Positions 9,111 to 18,008 of a stretch of 64,000 bases of DNA are shown here, piece after piece. The notes beneath the pieces are model-generated. The model saw only the letters and a program-made list of their open reading frames with translations, searched no databases and was not told where the DNA came from. Each line of letters opens with the position of its first letter. The first letter of the stretch is position 1. Source of the DNA: JALZUE01 sp051251725 (lineage in GTDB: Bacteria; Pseudomonadota; Gammaproteobacteria; Enterobacterales; Alteromonadaceae); contig JBPOFN010000004.1 of NCBI GenBank assembly GCA_051251725.1, positions 124,001 to 188,000 of the forward strand. Direction: 5' to 3'. The position numbers and the translations under genes were made by a program.

Positions 9111-9656
9111 TTACTGCGGCTTGGCAAATTGACGATACCATTCAACCTCACTGATCAAATCTTGTGTTGATTCTAGTTGGTCAATAAATGTTAAACCATT
9201 TAAGTGGTCTAATTCATGCTGAAAAATACGGGCGATAAACCCAGTTAATACTTGCTGTTGCTCATCACCTTGTTGATCAAAATAGCGAACGGTTATTTGA
9301 GTATGCCTTGGCACTAAACCACGCATACTTGGAACACTTAAACAACCTTCCCAGCCTTTTTCTTGCTCAGTTGAATAATGCAAAATTTCAGGATTAATAA
9401 TGGCGGTTGGCGTCATTAAGGGAGCGTCTGGATAACGAGCATTGGGCTTAGAGCACATAATAAAAATGCGTTTACTGTGATGAATTTGAGGTGCGGCAAT
9501 ACCCACACCACCCGCTTCTGAAACAGCCAACATCATTTGCTGAATTAATTGCTGACAGTCATCAGCCAGTATATTTTCAACTTCAACGGCTCTTTGCCTT
9601 AATACCGCATGACCTAATTGGGCAATCGAGTAGTTATTACTTTGGGTTTGATTCAT
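9111..9656 (-). CDS. def: Peptide deformylase
   Basis: A 181-residue iron/zinc hydrolase that removes the formyl group from new proteins. All three family motifs are present: GVGIAAPQ near residue 50, EGCLSVP near residue 103 (metal-ligand Cys), and QHELDHLNG near residue 145 (two metal-ligand His and the catalytic Glu). It is not followed by fmt, so it is probably a second deformylase copy rather than the def-fmt housekeeping copy; that needs the rest of the genome. The 56-codon ORF ends 11 bp upstream. Confidence 0.92.
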   Translation of the reverse strand: MNQTQSNNYSIAQLGHAVLRQRAVEVENILADDCQQLIQQMMLAVSEAGGVGIAAPQIHHSKRIFIMCSKPNARYPDAPLMTPTAIINPEILHYSTEQEKGWEGCLSVPSMRGLVPRHTQITVRYFDQQGDEQQQVLTGFIARIFQHELDHLNGLTFIDQLESTQDLISEVEWYRQFAKPQ

Positions 9657-9667
9657 TCGTTTTGGTC

Positions 9668-9838
9668 TTATTCTTCAGTCTTAATAGTTACTTCAATAGT
9701 TTTACTACTACCGGCAAACCATTTTTGCACATAGATAGATCCTAACACTGGTGGCATACCGTTTTCAGGTATTTCTTTAAAGCGAGTACTGTTTTTATTT
9801 TGCTTTTCAAATTCAAACTTAATTACTTTTTCTGGCAC
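9668..9838 (-). CDS. Small conserved-looking protein upstream of def, 56 aa
   Basis: An open frame starting at GTG (9838) preceded by AAGGTC at Shine-Dalgarno distance, and ending 11 bp before def. The product is charged and beta-rich: MPEKVIKFEFEKQNKNSTRF, then KEIPENGMPPVLGS, then IYVQKWFAGSSKTIEV. Its regular composition and tight spacing to def suggest a real gene in an operon with def. I do not recognise a named family, although similar 55-60 residue proteins with a VIKFEFE...YVQKW pattern seem familiar from other gammaproteobacteria. No function is proposed. Confidence 0.6.
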   Translation of the reverse strand: MPEKVIKFEFEKQNKNSTRFKEIPENGMPPVLGSIYVQKWFAGSSKTIEVTIKTEE

Positions 9839-10333
9839 GTTATTGACCTTAATTTAAGACTTAAATGGCATTATATGAGAGGCATTGTATAAGTGGTGGT
9901 AAATAAATTCTAGTGTTGCGCGTTGTTCATTAAGTATTGAAGTTAACATTGATGATTGCGGTATTATAATCGTTTTGACTGGCATCATTTTACTTTCAAC
10001 CTTGTCGTCAGATGTGAATCATTATTACTTTTAAATAGTTTGAACAAACAACTTGTTATTCACCTAATAGCATTCGATACTTATTTAAATGTTAATTAGT
10101 TAGCTAGTTCATCGAACAATATCCACCCGCTTACTGGCAAATTTCACATTGATGGTAATACAACCATAACCAGTTATTACTGCAATATTTGAGTCATACT
10201 TTAGTGCAAGCGTTAAAATTTAAAATGTAACACCAACTATATTCGCTAAGCGTAATAATTAGTTAGGTAGCCTATAAAGTGACACTCGGTTTTAATAGCC
10301 GGTTAGCTACAATAAGAAACAGGAAAATTCATC
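9839..10333. other. Intergenic stretch upstream of nhaA
   Basis: About 490 AT-rich bases between divergent genes. No RNA gene or strong repeat was seen; the promoters of the small ORF/def pair and of nhaA are presumably here. AGGAAAATTC provides the Shine-Dalgarno sequence just before nhaA. Confidence 0.5.
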
Positions 10334-11725
10334 ATGGTTGGCTCGTCTGAAAAATTTGAACATGAAAAAGTCAGAGTGTTATATGCGCCTTGGGAGCGTA
10401 ATTTAGATCGGTTATTAACGCCATTTGAAAAATTTGTTAGACACCAAGCGACATCAGGATTGATCTTGATGTTCACCGCTTTTTTTGCTTTGTTTTTAGC
10501 AAATTCTGCCTGGGGGGAAAGCTATCGGCATGTGCTGCATTTTCCGCTTTCATTTGGCTTTGGTGATGTCATTATCGAAAAGTCATTACAACATTGGATT
10601 AATGATGGCTTGATGACCTTGTTCTTTTTTGTGGTTGGCTTAGAGCTAAAACGTGAGTTTTTAGTGGGCGAATTGTCGAGTGTTCGCATGGCGACATTAC
10701 CTGTGATTGCTGCGATTGGAGGGATGTTAATTCCTGCCTTAATTTATTTCGCTTTTAACCCAAGTGGTGATGCAGCGCGAGGTTGGGGGATCCCTATGGC
10801 CACAGATATCGCTTTTGCATTAGGTGTTATTGCCCTGCTCGCGGGACGAGTTCCTAAGGCGTTGATCTCGTTTTTAGTGGCGCTGGCGATAGTTGATGAT
10901 CTGGGGGCGATAGTGATTATTGCTTTTTTCTACACCGAAAAATTAGTGTGGTCAGCCTTGGTACTTGGTCTGATTATTACCTTTTTTATGGTGGTGTTAA
11001 ACCTTGTTGGCGTGCGCCGTAATCTGCCTTATTTTATTTTAGGTTTTATGTTGTGGATGGCATTAATGGCTTCAGGTATTCATGCAACACTTGCTGGTGT
11101 TATCAGCGCCTTTACTATTCCAGCCTTACCGCGTTTTGATCCGCACGCCTTTGTTGATCGTTTAAAAGAATTGGTTGAGCAATTTAATAACAGTTTTGTT
11201 GATGGCGAAAGTATCTTAAAAAACCAACGGATGATTTCAACCTTACAAGCTATTGATAAAGGTGTTGAGGGGGTTGAACCGCCATTGCAGCGTATTATTC
11301 ATGTGGCCCATATGCCGGTTGCCTTTTTTATTCTGCCTATTTTTGCTTTATTTAATGCCGGCGTTCAAATTGATTTTTCCGGCGTTATTAATACCTTACA
11401 GCAACCCGTTGTGTTGGGGGTTAGTTTTGGCTTATTGTTTGGTAAGGTGATCGGCATCACTTGTTTTAGCTGGCTGGCGTTAAAAATTAATATTGTTGAA
11501 TTACCAAGCGGCGTTAGTATGGCACATATTACCGGCGCCGCCATTTTAGCCAGCATAGGGTTTACGATGTCGATTTTTGTCACCGATCTGGCGTTTGGCC
11601 AGCAACCTATTTTGATGCAACAAGCTAAGTTAGGTATTCTTGTCGCGTCACTTTTAGCGGGATTAATTGGCTATCAGTGGCTATATCGCTTGGGCAATGC
11701 AAGCGCGGCAACGGGAAGTCGTTAA
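10334..11725 (+). CDS. nhaA: Na+/H+ antiporter NhaA
   Basis: A 463-residue inner-membrane antiporter with about twelve hydrophobic segments. The ion-binding region is clear: PMATDIAFALGV (Asp equivalent to E. coli D133) and ALAIVDDLGAIVII (the Asp pair equivalent to D163/D164). Family knowledge: it exchanges two protons for one sodium ion and supports salt and alkaline tolerance. It is longer than E. coli NhaA (388 residues), with an extended N-terminus before the first membrane segment and a cytoplasmic loop near residues 275-315. It is monocistronic. Confidence 0.94.
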   Translation: MVGSSEKFEHEKVRVLYAPWERNLDRLLTPFEKFVRHQATSGLILMFTAFFALFLANSAWGESYRHVLHFPLSFGFGDVIIEKSLQHWINDGLMTLFFFVVGLELKREFLVGELSSVRMATLPVIAAIGGMLIPALIYFAFNPSGDAARGWGIPMATDIAFALGVIALLAGRVPKALISFLVALAIVDDLGAIVIIAFFYTEKLVWSALVLGLIITFFMVVLNLVGVRRNLPYFILGFMLWMALMASGIHATLAGVISAFTIPALPRFDPHAFVDRLKELVEQFNNSFVDGESILKNQRMISTLQAIDKGVEGVEPPLQRIIHVAHMPVAFFILPIFALFNAGVQIDFSGVINTLQQPVVLGVSFGLLFGKVIGITCFSWLALKINIVELPSGVSMAHITGAAILASIGFTMSIFVTDLAFGQQPILMQQAKLGILVASLLAGLIGYQWLYRLGNASAATGSR

Positions 11726-11753
11726 GATAAGTGAATGATGACCTAGTTAGAAA

Positions 11754-11783
11754 CTTTCATACGGCAATTACACCGTATGAAGG
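11754..11783. terminator. Hairpin between nhaA and the porin gene
   Basis: An 11-bp stem CTTTCATACGG / CCGTATGAAGG with an 8-base loop between convergent genes. The T-tract is weak on both sides, so it is a moderate terminator candidate. Confidence 0.55.
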
Positions 11784-11809
11784 TTTAAGTAGAAAATTGA
11801 CGGCTAGGA

Positions 11810-12931
11810 TTAAAAACTGTATTGCACACGTAATGACAGCGCATTACCTGAGTCTACCTTTTGACCATTTTCAGCGTGTTCAGCTCTGATAATATCGGTC
11901 ATAAATTTTAACCTTTTATTCACGCTATAATTGAGGCCTACGGCATAAGTCTTTGCCTCAATATTTTCATCATCGAGTGAAAACTCACTATAGCGACTGG
12001 TTAATTCCCAGCCTTTTTTTGCCGAGCTGCCGAGTACGCCATTTTTATATTGCCGCTGGCCGCCCGATAACTGATAGCCAAGTTGTAGGTAACCGCCTTG
12101 GTAGCCATAGTTTTCCTGCCCAAGGGTGGTAACCGAAGCTTGTTGCCACTCACCCATAACCGTGAATTTATCTTTCATCCATAAAAGCTCTAGCCCCTGT
12201 AATGAAACGTTGTCAGCAAGTAATTTGTTACCTTCTAATAATGAATCGGCAGAATAAACTTCTAATCGTTCATTGATGCGAAATTCATTGCCATCGTAAT
12301 CACGTTCACTAAAAGCAAAACCAAGGTGTAATAAGTTTTCGTTATTTTGCCAAGGCAGCCAAGTCACTCGGCCTGTTATTGCGGATCTTGCTTCGTCGTT
12401 GTCAGGTTGGTAGTAACCTAATTGCCATTGTACTTTTGATATCTCGCCATTAAGACTAACACCCAAACTTCGTCCTGGTGCAAAGGCTTCTGTCACCATG
12501 CTACGTTCAATCATTAATAAGTTGCGCGAGCTGGAAAGTTTCTCTAAACCGAATGCTTCTTTTTGTTGGCCGATGGTTAAATTCCCCCAAGACCAACCGC
12601 TGTATTGTAAGTAAGCGTCTTTTATTTCGGTTTCATCACCGGCGAATCCTATTTGAAATTTTGCGCGCCAATCTTTATCAATATCTGTTTTAAAGCTCAG
12701 TCTTGCTCGCCTAATATCGCTTAAACTATCCGAGCTTTCGCCATTTTCTAAAAACGCGGGGGCGAAACTGTCGTGATCTAACATGATATAGCCGCTAACA
12801 TCGAGTTTGTCGGTGGCTAAGCTGTAACCACAAAATAAATAACTGGCTAAGGTCAAAGCGGTGATTGATTGGCTAAAGCGTTTGTTATTTTTAATACGCG
12901 AAATCGGTAATTGAGTAAAAGGCATGATCAA
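11810..12931 (-). CDS. OprO/OprP-like outer-membrane porin
   Basis: A 373-residue beta-barrel protein with a signal peptide ending near residue 40 (LFCGYSLA) and a C-terminal Phe (SLRVQYSF), as in outer-membrane proteins. The pattern DISGYIMLDH, RRARLSFKTDIDKDWRAKFQIGF and LTIGQQKEAFGLEKL is typical of the phosphate-selective porin O/P family. The ATGA overlap with the DUF4956 gene means translational coupling. Last gene of the CotH-VTC-DUF4956-porin cluster, so phosphate or polyphosphate exchange is a reasonable but unproved role. Confidence 0.8.
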   Translation of the reverse strand: MIMPFTQLPISRIKNNKRFSQSITALTLASYLFCGYSLATDKLDVSGYIMLDHDSFAPAFLENGESSDSLSDIRRARLSFKTDIDKDWRAKFQIGFAGDETEIKDAYLQYSGWSWGNLTIGQQKEAFGLEKLSSSRNLLMIERSMVTEAFAPGRSLGVSLNGEISKVQWQLGYYQPDNDEARSAITGRVTWLPWQNNENLLHLGFAFSERDYDGNEFRINERLEVYSADSLLEGNKLLADNVSLQGLELLWMKDKFTVMGEWQQASVTTLGQENYGYQGGYLQLGYQLSGGQRQYKNGVLGSSAKKGWELTSRYSEFSLDDENIEAKTYAVGLNYSVNKRLKFMTDIIRAEHAENGQKVDSGNALSLRVQYSF

Positions 12932-13554
12932 AGCGCCTTCTTATATTCATGTTTACTTTCTTGGGCAAACTGATATTGATTAATATCATGGGGTAAATAA
13001 CTAACACGCAGTTGAGCGGTATCACGTAAAAAATCGATATGTTCAATGTCGACCATTACCACGTTTAAGCCAGTTCTGTTTTTTAAATCTAAGATTAATT
13101 TCTCACGGTTTTGCGGCGTAATATTTTCAATTTTTTCATAACAAACACTTTGAATTTGGTAGCGCTTGGCAAGAAAGCTTGAATCAATGACAAAAGCGAT
13201 AAGGCAAATCATGCTGTTGAGTATGCCTAAATCAAAAAGACTTAATTGCCCAACTGAAGTTAACAAAGCAATGGCGGTCACTAAGAATAAGTAAGTCATT
13301 TCTTTAATGGAAATCGATTCGGTGCGGTATCTAAGCATGGTGAATACGGCAAACAGGCCAAAGGCGAATTCCATTGACATATCAACGCCATGCAAAAGGT
13401 AAGTGATAATAAAAACACCGACGCCAAAGAGAATAAATGAGCCGGCAACCACTGAGTTTTTGCTAACACGGAAATAGCAGCCATAACAAAGAATAGCTAA
13501 AGACAATAAGTTGACTAAAAAACGGGAAATAAAAGTAAGGTCTAATTCGGTCAT
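12928..13554 (-). CDS. DUF4956 membrane protein
   Basis: A 208-residue protein with about four membrane segments in the first 125 residues, including a central MEFAFGLFAVFTMLRYRTES motif characteristic of DUF4956, then a soluble C-terminal domain (LILDLKNRTGLNVVMVDIEH). Function unknown. DUF4956 genes commonly sit beside VTC-domain genes, as here; the VTC gene ends 1 bp before this start codon, and the porin overlaps its stop. It may assist polyphosphate synthesis or export, which is inference from context. Confidence 0.82.
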   Translation of the reverse strand: MTELDLTFISRFLVNLLSLAILCYGCYFRVSKNSVVAGSFILFGVGVFIITYLLHGVDMSMEFAFGLFAVFTMLRYRTESISIKEMTYLFLVTAIALLTSVGQLSLFDLGILNSMICLIAFVIDSSFLAKRYQIQSVCYEKIENITPQNREKLILDLKNRTGLNVVMVDIEHIDFLRDTAQLRVSYLPHDINQYQFAQESKHEYKKAL

Positions 13555-13555
13555 G

Positions 13556-14566
13556 TTAATTTCTCTGGGTAGTAGGAGTTGGCATAATGCGGTTGAATTT
13601 TTTAATTTGGTTTAATATCGCTTTAAAGCGATTGGTTTTAATTGACTCTGGGTATAACAACGCACAGCCAATACAATATTTACTAAACGAGGTTGGAAAA
13701 ATATGGTGTTTACTCATCAGCTGATAAAAAGGCGACTGTTTTGATTTTTTATCTTGTTTTAGTTCGGCAATAAAAAAATGAGGTAAGTTTACTTGGTTAT
13801 TACCGCGCTTATTTTTATACCAAAGGCCAAAATCTAAGGTTAAACGTTCTGCTTTTTCTTCGTTTGCGAGTGCGATGCGGTTGTATCCGCTTTCTTGAGT
13901 TATGTCGAGATTGGTATTTCTCCCCTTCATTGCTTGCTGAATAAATTCAGCGCAGTCATAGGAAGTGCTAGTGTCGTTTGACAATGCTATACGTGTTTTT
14001 ATGGTTCTTTGTTTATTGTTTTTAAGTTTCACTTCTAAAAATTCAGTGTCGGTATCAACATAACGTCTTCGGCGAACTTTATAGCGATTTAATTTACCGT
14101 TGTGATGGTGGTGATAAAAGTCCATATTTAACGTATCAAAGTATTGATTATGATAAGCAAAGCATCGTTGCTCATTGATATCTAAGACCTTGTAATGCTG
14201 ACTTAACTTAGCAAGTAGAGCAGGTAAAAAAGCGATGGGTAAGAGAAACTTACTATCAACGCGATTCATTAAGTTGGCTTTATTAAGCTCATGCAATTGA
14301 TAATGTTCAAAGGTATTTAATAACTTAATAATTTGTGCTTTAGTCGTTGGTTTTGTACTTTTGTCTTGGTCAAAAAATGCCGTGTCAAACTCGTTTAATA
14401 GCTCTTTTTGACCAAGACAAAAAGTGCCATTTGCTGATAAATAGTGGTCGCGCGCTATATTTAAATGCGTAGCTGTTAAGTGCTCGGCGGTAAAATGCTC
14501 TGCTGTTGAATGTGCGGCAGTTAGCGGCGCAGTTGTTCGTTGTAAGGTCGTTTGTTGTAGCGTCAT
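13556..14566 (-). CDS. VTC-domain polyphosphate polymerase-like protein
   Basis: A 336-residue protein whose residues from about 95 on match the VTC domain: NRVDSKFLLP, HNQYFDTLNMDFYHHHHNG, YKVRRRRYVDTDTEFLEVKL, GYNRIAL and FFIAELKQDK. These basic and acidic residues line the tunnel of the triphosphate-tunnel fold; in yeast Vtc4 this domain makes polyphosphate from ATP. No SPX domain or transmembrane helix is present. The N-terminal 40 residues are an odd five-residue periodicity (TAEHF, TAEHL, TATHL), so the true start might be internal. Operon with CotH and DUF4956. Confidence 0.8.
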   Translation of the reverse strand: MTLQQTTLQRTTAPLTAAHSTAEHFTAEHLTATHLNIARDHYLSANGTFCLGQKELLNEFDTAFFDQDKSTKPTTKAQIIKLLNTFEHYQLHELNKANLMNRVDSKFLLPIAFLPALLAKLSQHYKVLDINEQRCFAYHNQYFDTLNMDFYHHHHNGKLNRYKVRRRRYVDTDTEFLEVKLKNNKQRTIKTRIALSNDTSTSYDCAEFIQQAMKGRNTNLDITQESGYNRIALANEEKAERLTLDFGLWYKNKRGNNQVNLPHFFIAELKQDKKSKQSPFYQLMSKHHIFPTSFSKYCIGCALLYPESIKTNRFKAILNQIKKFNRIMPTPTTQRN

Positions 14567-14641
14567 CGATTAGCTTCCTTTAAATTTAAGTTCTGTTTGA
14601 AAAGGTCAGCAGCACCGTATAAGCGATGCTGCTATTAGAAA

Positions 14642-17236
14642 CTAAGGACGTCCAGGCCTTGTACCATTGGCAGAGCAAAACCCACTACCGTCACCGGCAG
14701 ATGGTAAAGTGCCATTTAATTGTTTTGTTATATTATCAACGCGGTAATTAACAAATTCGGTTAAGCCATAGAAGCTGCCAACGGTTGCAGTTAAGTTACG
14801 CTCGAAATTACTCGCGCTATAAAATGCACTTGGATCATTCTCAACGTGCTCTCGTATTAAGCTCGCAATTTGATTAACACGCGCAGCAAAAGCATCGCTT
14901 GCTAAAGGGCCCTTAACCAAGGCTGTTAAGTATTCATGGTAAGTGGTTAAGTTGTTATTATTAGCAAATACGTTGGCAACTAATGGACGCTCAGCTAAAG
15001 CACCGCTCACCGGTTCGTCGATATAAAGTTCACGAATATCAACGCCGTTACAGTTCATGGCAAAAGTGCCAAAAGATTCATTAAAATCCCAAGGTAGTAA
15101 GGTAAAAACACCATCTTGCTCATAAAGGTAATAGTTGTGTGCTAGTGAACCGTGGTAGCTATCTAAGTTTGAAAGTGCTGAGCTAACCGACATATATCTT
15201 AATAAGCTATCCACATCAACGACATCGGTTGAGCCATTATCAAGTTGTTCAACAAAATTGATAAATGCGCCGTTGTCTGTAGTGTCTTCATTGGTTTGTA
15301 AGTTAATACCGGTATAGCTTTCAACGTTTGCGTTTATCCATTGTAAATCGCTACCGACACCGTCGGGTTTGTATAGATCGCCATTTTCATTGGCAAAATG
15401 ATTTTCTAAAAATTCCCCATCTATCACTTCTACCATTAAGTAAAAACCAAACAGTTCACCGTTTATATAAACGTTCACGTAAGCATGTTCTGGTGTCGGT
15501 ACGCCCATTTCTCTCATTAGATCGTAAGCAATGACTTCTCGCATGTAAGAAGGATCATTGAACGAATTTTGGAGCGTAAACTTTTTCAGGCCAAAAAATT
15601 TCTGACCGTCAATATACTCATTGATGTCAATTTTGAAGCTATATCTATCACTGGTTGATTGTGAAACGCTGCGTAAGCTTGAGCCGCCTTTAGTGCGAAT
15701 AGCTACGCTGTCGAGTGTTACGCCGTTAAAAGTAATGCTGGCGTCATGATATTCTTCATCAAGCGGATTATTTAAAATGTCCTGCCAATTTTCATCACTG
15801 ATATTGATAAACAATTCGCGAACCACCTCAGGGTTAAACGCTGTGGCTAGTTGATTTACCGCGCCTGGGGTTGGTGTTAAAAAATCCTTATCGTAACTAT
15901 TAATGCTGTCAGTATTTGCACTTAACCCGTAGCTAAAACCAATTTCTACATCGCTACTGTCCCAGCTGATATAGTCAACAGTTTCATTATTTAGCAGTAA
16001 GCTTAACTCGTCTGTTTTCCCTAATTTAAACGGTACGTAATAATCGTTTGGATCTTCATCAACGGCATAAATGGTAATGTATTCGCCTGGTGTTAATACG
16101 ACATCAGGTAGGGTAACTGGATCGATATCGTCGCTGCTATCAAGTACTTGATAATTAGCTAGTTGGATATTTTCAGCGCCGGTATTGTAAAGCTCAAACC
16201 AGTCATTACCGTCATCAATTGCGCTTGCTAATATTTCATTGATCACTAAAGGTCCGTGTATGGCTTTAGTGTTGGCAGTTTCTGCGCTTGGCGTTAAGAC
16301 ATAAGTACCGTCGCTGCCATCAGGAAAACGGCCGTAACTATTACCGAGTAACGCCTGGCCTTTTTTCCATGAAAGCTGATCAATTAAATCATCACCTAAA
16401 TACAAGCTAACGGTATCGCTGGCGCCGAGTTTAAAATTAACCGTTGGCGTGTTTTCGCGTGTTTCTGTGGTGGCATAAACCCGATAAAACTCACCAGGCA
16501 ACAAGGTTATTGCAGGCAGAGTTACTAATTCATTGTTTTCATCACTAATTTGGTAATTAGCGAGTTCAATCACATCACTGCCCGTGACATAAAATTCAAT
16601 CCAGTCATCACCATCTGCACTGTCTTTAGCGACTATTTCATTAATTCGTAGCTCGGCATTTTCATTGACAATGGCATCAAGTTCTATCGGTAATGCTATC
16701 TCATCGCCTGTGGCTTGATTAACTGCACCTGGAGTTGGTATTAATGTTTGTGGGGTGCTATTAGCTAATAAACCAAAACTAGTGCCTTCTGTTGCTTCGC
16801 CCTCGGCCCAATCTAATTGAGATACGGCAAGCTCGTTTTTATATAAGGTAACGGCGTCATCGCTACCTAATTTAAAGGTGACATACAGACCATCGGCAGG
16901 CGGAGTATCTTCCTCATCGATAGCTTGAATAATAATGTACTCACCTTGTGCAAGTATAATGCTGGGTAATGCTTGAGGTGTGCGTGCTTCATTGTCATCA
17001 CTGATGGTGTAGGTAGATAAATCGACAGGGCCTTGGGCAGCATAAAGTTCTATCCAATCATTGCCACCATTAATGGCACTCGCGACCACTTCATTAACGA
17101 GTAAAGGTGAATCGGTCGCTGTTGGAGTTGGGTCGGTATCAACGCTTTGCGTGTCAGAACCTGAACCACCGCCACAGCCATAAAGTAACGAGCAATTTAA
17201 GAGGAATAAATACGATAAAAGCGAATTTTTGGTCAT
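14642..17236 (-). CDS. CotH kinase-like lipoprotein with three lamin-tail domains
   Basis: An 864-residue surface or periplasmic lipoprotein: the lipobox is LLYGC (Cys about residue 21), then a Gly/Ser/Thr linker. Three lamin-tail domains follow, starting near residues 45, 195 and 328, each opening with a variant of LxINEIxASAxDxGNDWxELY. The CotH domain begins near residue 470 (VVRELFINISDENW) and contains TKGGSSLR, GLKKFTLQNSFNDPSYMREV and LLPWDFNESFG. CotH-family proteins are protein kinases in Bacillus spore coats. First gene of the polyphosphate-linked cluster; target unknown. Confidence 0.85.
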   Translation of the reverse strand: MTKNSLLSYLFLLNCSLLYGCGGGSGSDTQSVDTDPTPTATDSPLLVNEVVASAINGGNDWIELYAAQGPVDLSTYTISDDNEARTPQALPSIILAQGEYIIIQAIDEEDTPPADGLYVTFKLGSDDAVTLYKNELAVSQLDWAEGEATEGTSFGLLANSTPQTLIPTPGAVNQATGDEIALPIELDAIVNENAELRINEIVAKDSADGDDWIEFYVTGSDVIELANYQISDENNELVTLPAITLLPGEFYRVYATTETRENTPTVNFKLGASDTVSLYLGDDLIDQLSWKKGQALLGNSYGRFPDGSDGTYVLTPSAETANTKAIHGPLVINEILASAIDDGNDWFELYNTGAENIQLANYQVLDSSDDIDPVTLPDVVLTPGEYITIYAVDEDPNDYYVPFKLGKTDELSLLLNNETVDYISWDSSDVEIGFSYGLSANTDSINSYDKDFLTPTPGAVNQLATAFNPEVVRELFINISDENWQDILNNPLDEEYHDASITFNGVTLDSVAIRTKGGSSLRSVSQSTSDRYSFKIDINEYIDGQKFFGLKKFTLQNSFNDPSYMREVIAYDLMREMGVPTPEHAYVNVYINGELFGFYLMVEVIDGEFLENHFANENGDLYKPDGVGSDLQWINANVESYTGINLQTNEDTTDNGAFINFVEQLDNGSTDVVDVDSLLRYMSVSSALSNLDSYHGSLAHNYYLYEQDGVFTLLPWDFNESFGTFAMNCNGVDIRELYIDEPVSGALAERPLVANVFANNNNLTTYHEYLTALVKGPLASDAFAARVNQIASLIREHVENDPSAFYSASNFERNLTATVGSFYGLTEFVNYRVDNITKQLNGTLPSAGDGSGFCSANGTRPGRP

Positions 17237-17573
17237 GCGTTAGCTACTACATTTAATTTAAGATAACGTGACTATACAAACCGAAGGTGCAAACAATGTG
17301 CAAGAAATAAGAACATTGCATATAGGGATTTTTTTATGTAGCAGAAAGGGTTGTCGCTAAAATAAGCAAAGCCTAAAGGTGTTTATATTCAACAGCAGCC
17401 TTTAGCAATAAACTGAGGTAGTTGAGGGTGACTGAAAGTATGACTGACAGAGGAAATTACTGAAATCATTTAGTGGTAATACAGGGCTTGAAACGTTTAA
17501 AAGAAAAAGGCTAATAAACCATACAGTTTATTAGCCTTTTAAATAACAGCGGATAATTTATTCGCTGGGGTGA
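17237..17573. other. Intergenic stretch between CotH gene and globin-like gene
   Basis: Contains the terminator of the upstream operon (17505-17540) and presumably the CotH-operon promoter. No coding frame was seen. Confidence 0.5.
17505..17540. terminator. Strong terminator after the globin-like gene
   Basis: A perfect 15-bp stem AAAAGGCTAATAAAC / GTTTATTAGCCTTTT with a 6-base loop. On the minus strand it ends in CTTTTTCTTTT, about 35 bp past the stop of the globin-like gene. Confidence 0.85.
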
Positions 17574-18008
17574 TTAACGATAAATAATCTCTTTTCTGAA
17601 TTTTGCTAAGTGATTTAAAATTTGATTTTGGTGGCGGTGTGATACTTGTGCTTTAGTCATCGCATTGATCAGTAAATCGACCGTGCTATTAAAATCAGTT
17701 TCATTAATATTCATGCCGCTATGCACCTGTAACATTGAATCACCGGTATATTGACATGGGCCTTGGGTAACTAAACATAAGTGTTCAGACATTTTTTCTT
17801 TGAAACGATCAATATTCGATTCAGCAAAATAAGTATAGATAGCCTTGTTAAATTGAATTTCTTCAATAAAGTTATTAACTACCGTATTGATAGTCTTTTG
17901 ACCGCCAATAGCTTGATATAAAGAAGTTTTTTGCGTCGCACAGCCGGTAGTGATTAATAAGGCAGTTAATAAGGTTAGTAGAGATAAAAATTTATATCGC
18001 ATTACCAT
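17574..18008 (-). CDS. Group 1 truncated-hemoglobin-like lipoprotein
   Basis: A 144-residue protein with an N-terminal membrane/lipoprotein signal (LLTALLITTGC, Cys about residue 23) followed by a group 1 truncated-globin pattern: LYQAIGGQKTINTVVNNFIE, FKEKMSEHLCLVTQGPCQYTG and HSGMNINETDF. The distal/proximal region includes MQVHSGMNI-type spacing, in which HSGM is the usual proximal-His segment. An exported globin is uncommon. It overlaps the stop of the DUF3034 gene and ends at a strong terminator, so it is the last gene of a four-gene operon. Confidence 0.82.
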   Translation of the reverse strand: MVMRYKFLSLLTLLTALLITTGCATQKTSLYQAIGGQKTINTVVNNFIEEIQFNKAIYTYFAESNIDRFKEKMSEHLCLVTQGPCQYTGDSMLQVHSGMNINETDFNSTVDLLINAMTKAQVSHRHQNQILNHLAKFRKEIIYR

